A DNA stretch of 5,112 nucleotides from Chloroflexota bacterium (GTDB lineage Bacteria; Chloroflexota; Ktedonobacteria; Ktedonobacterales; Ktedonobacteraceae), in the NCBI GenBank assembly GCA_027316975.1, contig DAHVFL010000352.1, positions 1 to 5,112 of the forward strand, given 5' to 3'. This document shows positions 5,112 to 5,112 of the stretch, one piece after another (within the stretch, counting starts at the first letter, position 1; each line of letters begins with the position of its first letter). Under the pieces are notes generated by a model. It searched no databases, was not told where the DNA came from, and saw only the letters and a program-made list of their open reading frames with translations. Both the position numbers and the translations under genes were made by a program.

Positions 5112-5112
5112 G

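Overview
The window is GC-rich bacterial DNA with three intact plus-strand genes: a xylose-isomerase-like TIM-barrel sugar isomerase (249-1301), a xylulokinase (1665-3203) and a membrane-anchored polysaccharide deacetylase (3452-4843). Every gap between genes is largely filled by palindromic, non-coding repeat DNA. No transposase, tRNA, rRNA or CRISPR array is visible. The gene types and the dense short palindromic repeats would fit a large, repeat-rich genome such as a Chloroflexota/Ktedonobacteria member. That placement is an inference from general impression only, because nothing in the window is a phylogenetic marker.

Layout. Positions 1-248 hold a perfect 27-bp inverted repeat (73-99/114-140), then a plausible sigma-70-type promoter and a good ribosome binding site for the isomerase. 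The isomerase and kinase are co-directional but separated by 363 bp. That gap carries a composite inverted-repeat element with a perfect 60-bp tandem duplication (1377-1610) and a small 7-bp-arm palindrome just before the kinase start. Three bases after the kinase stop comes a second repeat family, a perfect 32-bp inverted repeat whose arms are themselves palindromic (3207-3296). An AT-richer leader with an imperfect 26-bp palindrome (3388-3413) precedes the deacetylase. After the deacetylase, the family seen between the first two genes reappears in the opposite arrangement (two forward units, one reverse; 4858-5111). Part of it is a roughly 100-bp tandem duplication that copied the last codons of the deacetylase gene.

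Function. The first two genes form a pentose catabolic pair: an isomerase makes the ketose (most simply D-xylose to D-xylulose) and the kinase makes D-xylulose 5-phosphate for the pentose phosphate pathway. The isomerase is not a standard XylA. Its metal-ligand pattern by manual alignment (E168, D208, H211, H236, D245/D247, D280) mixes xylose-isomerase features with the Glu/Asp/His/Asp set known from Pseudomonas stutzeri-type L-rhamnose isomerase. The deacetylase is a separate surface-acting enzyme with a CE4 (NodB-type) domain behind a membrane anchor and a probable NTF2-like domain.

No undescribed multi-gene system is evident. The most interesting material is the repeat architecture, above all the capture of a gene end by a duplicating repeat unit, and the unusual metal site of the isomerase.
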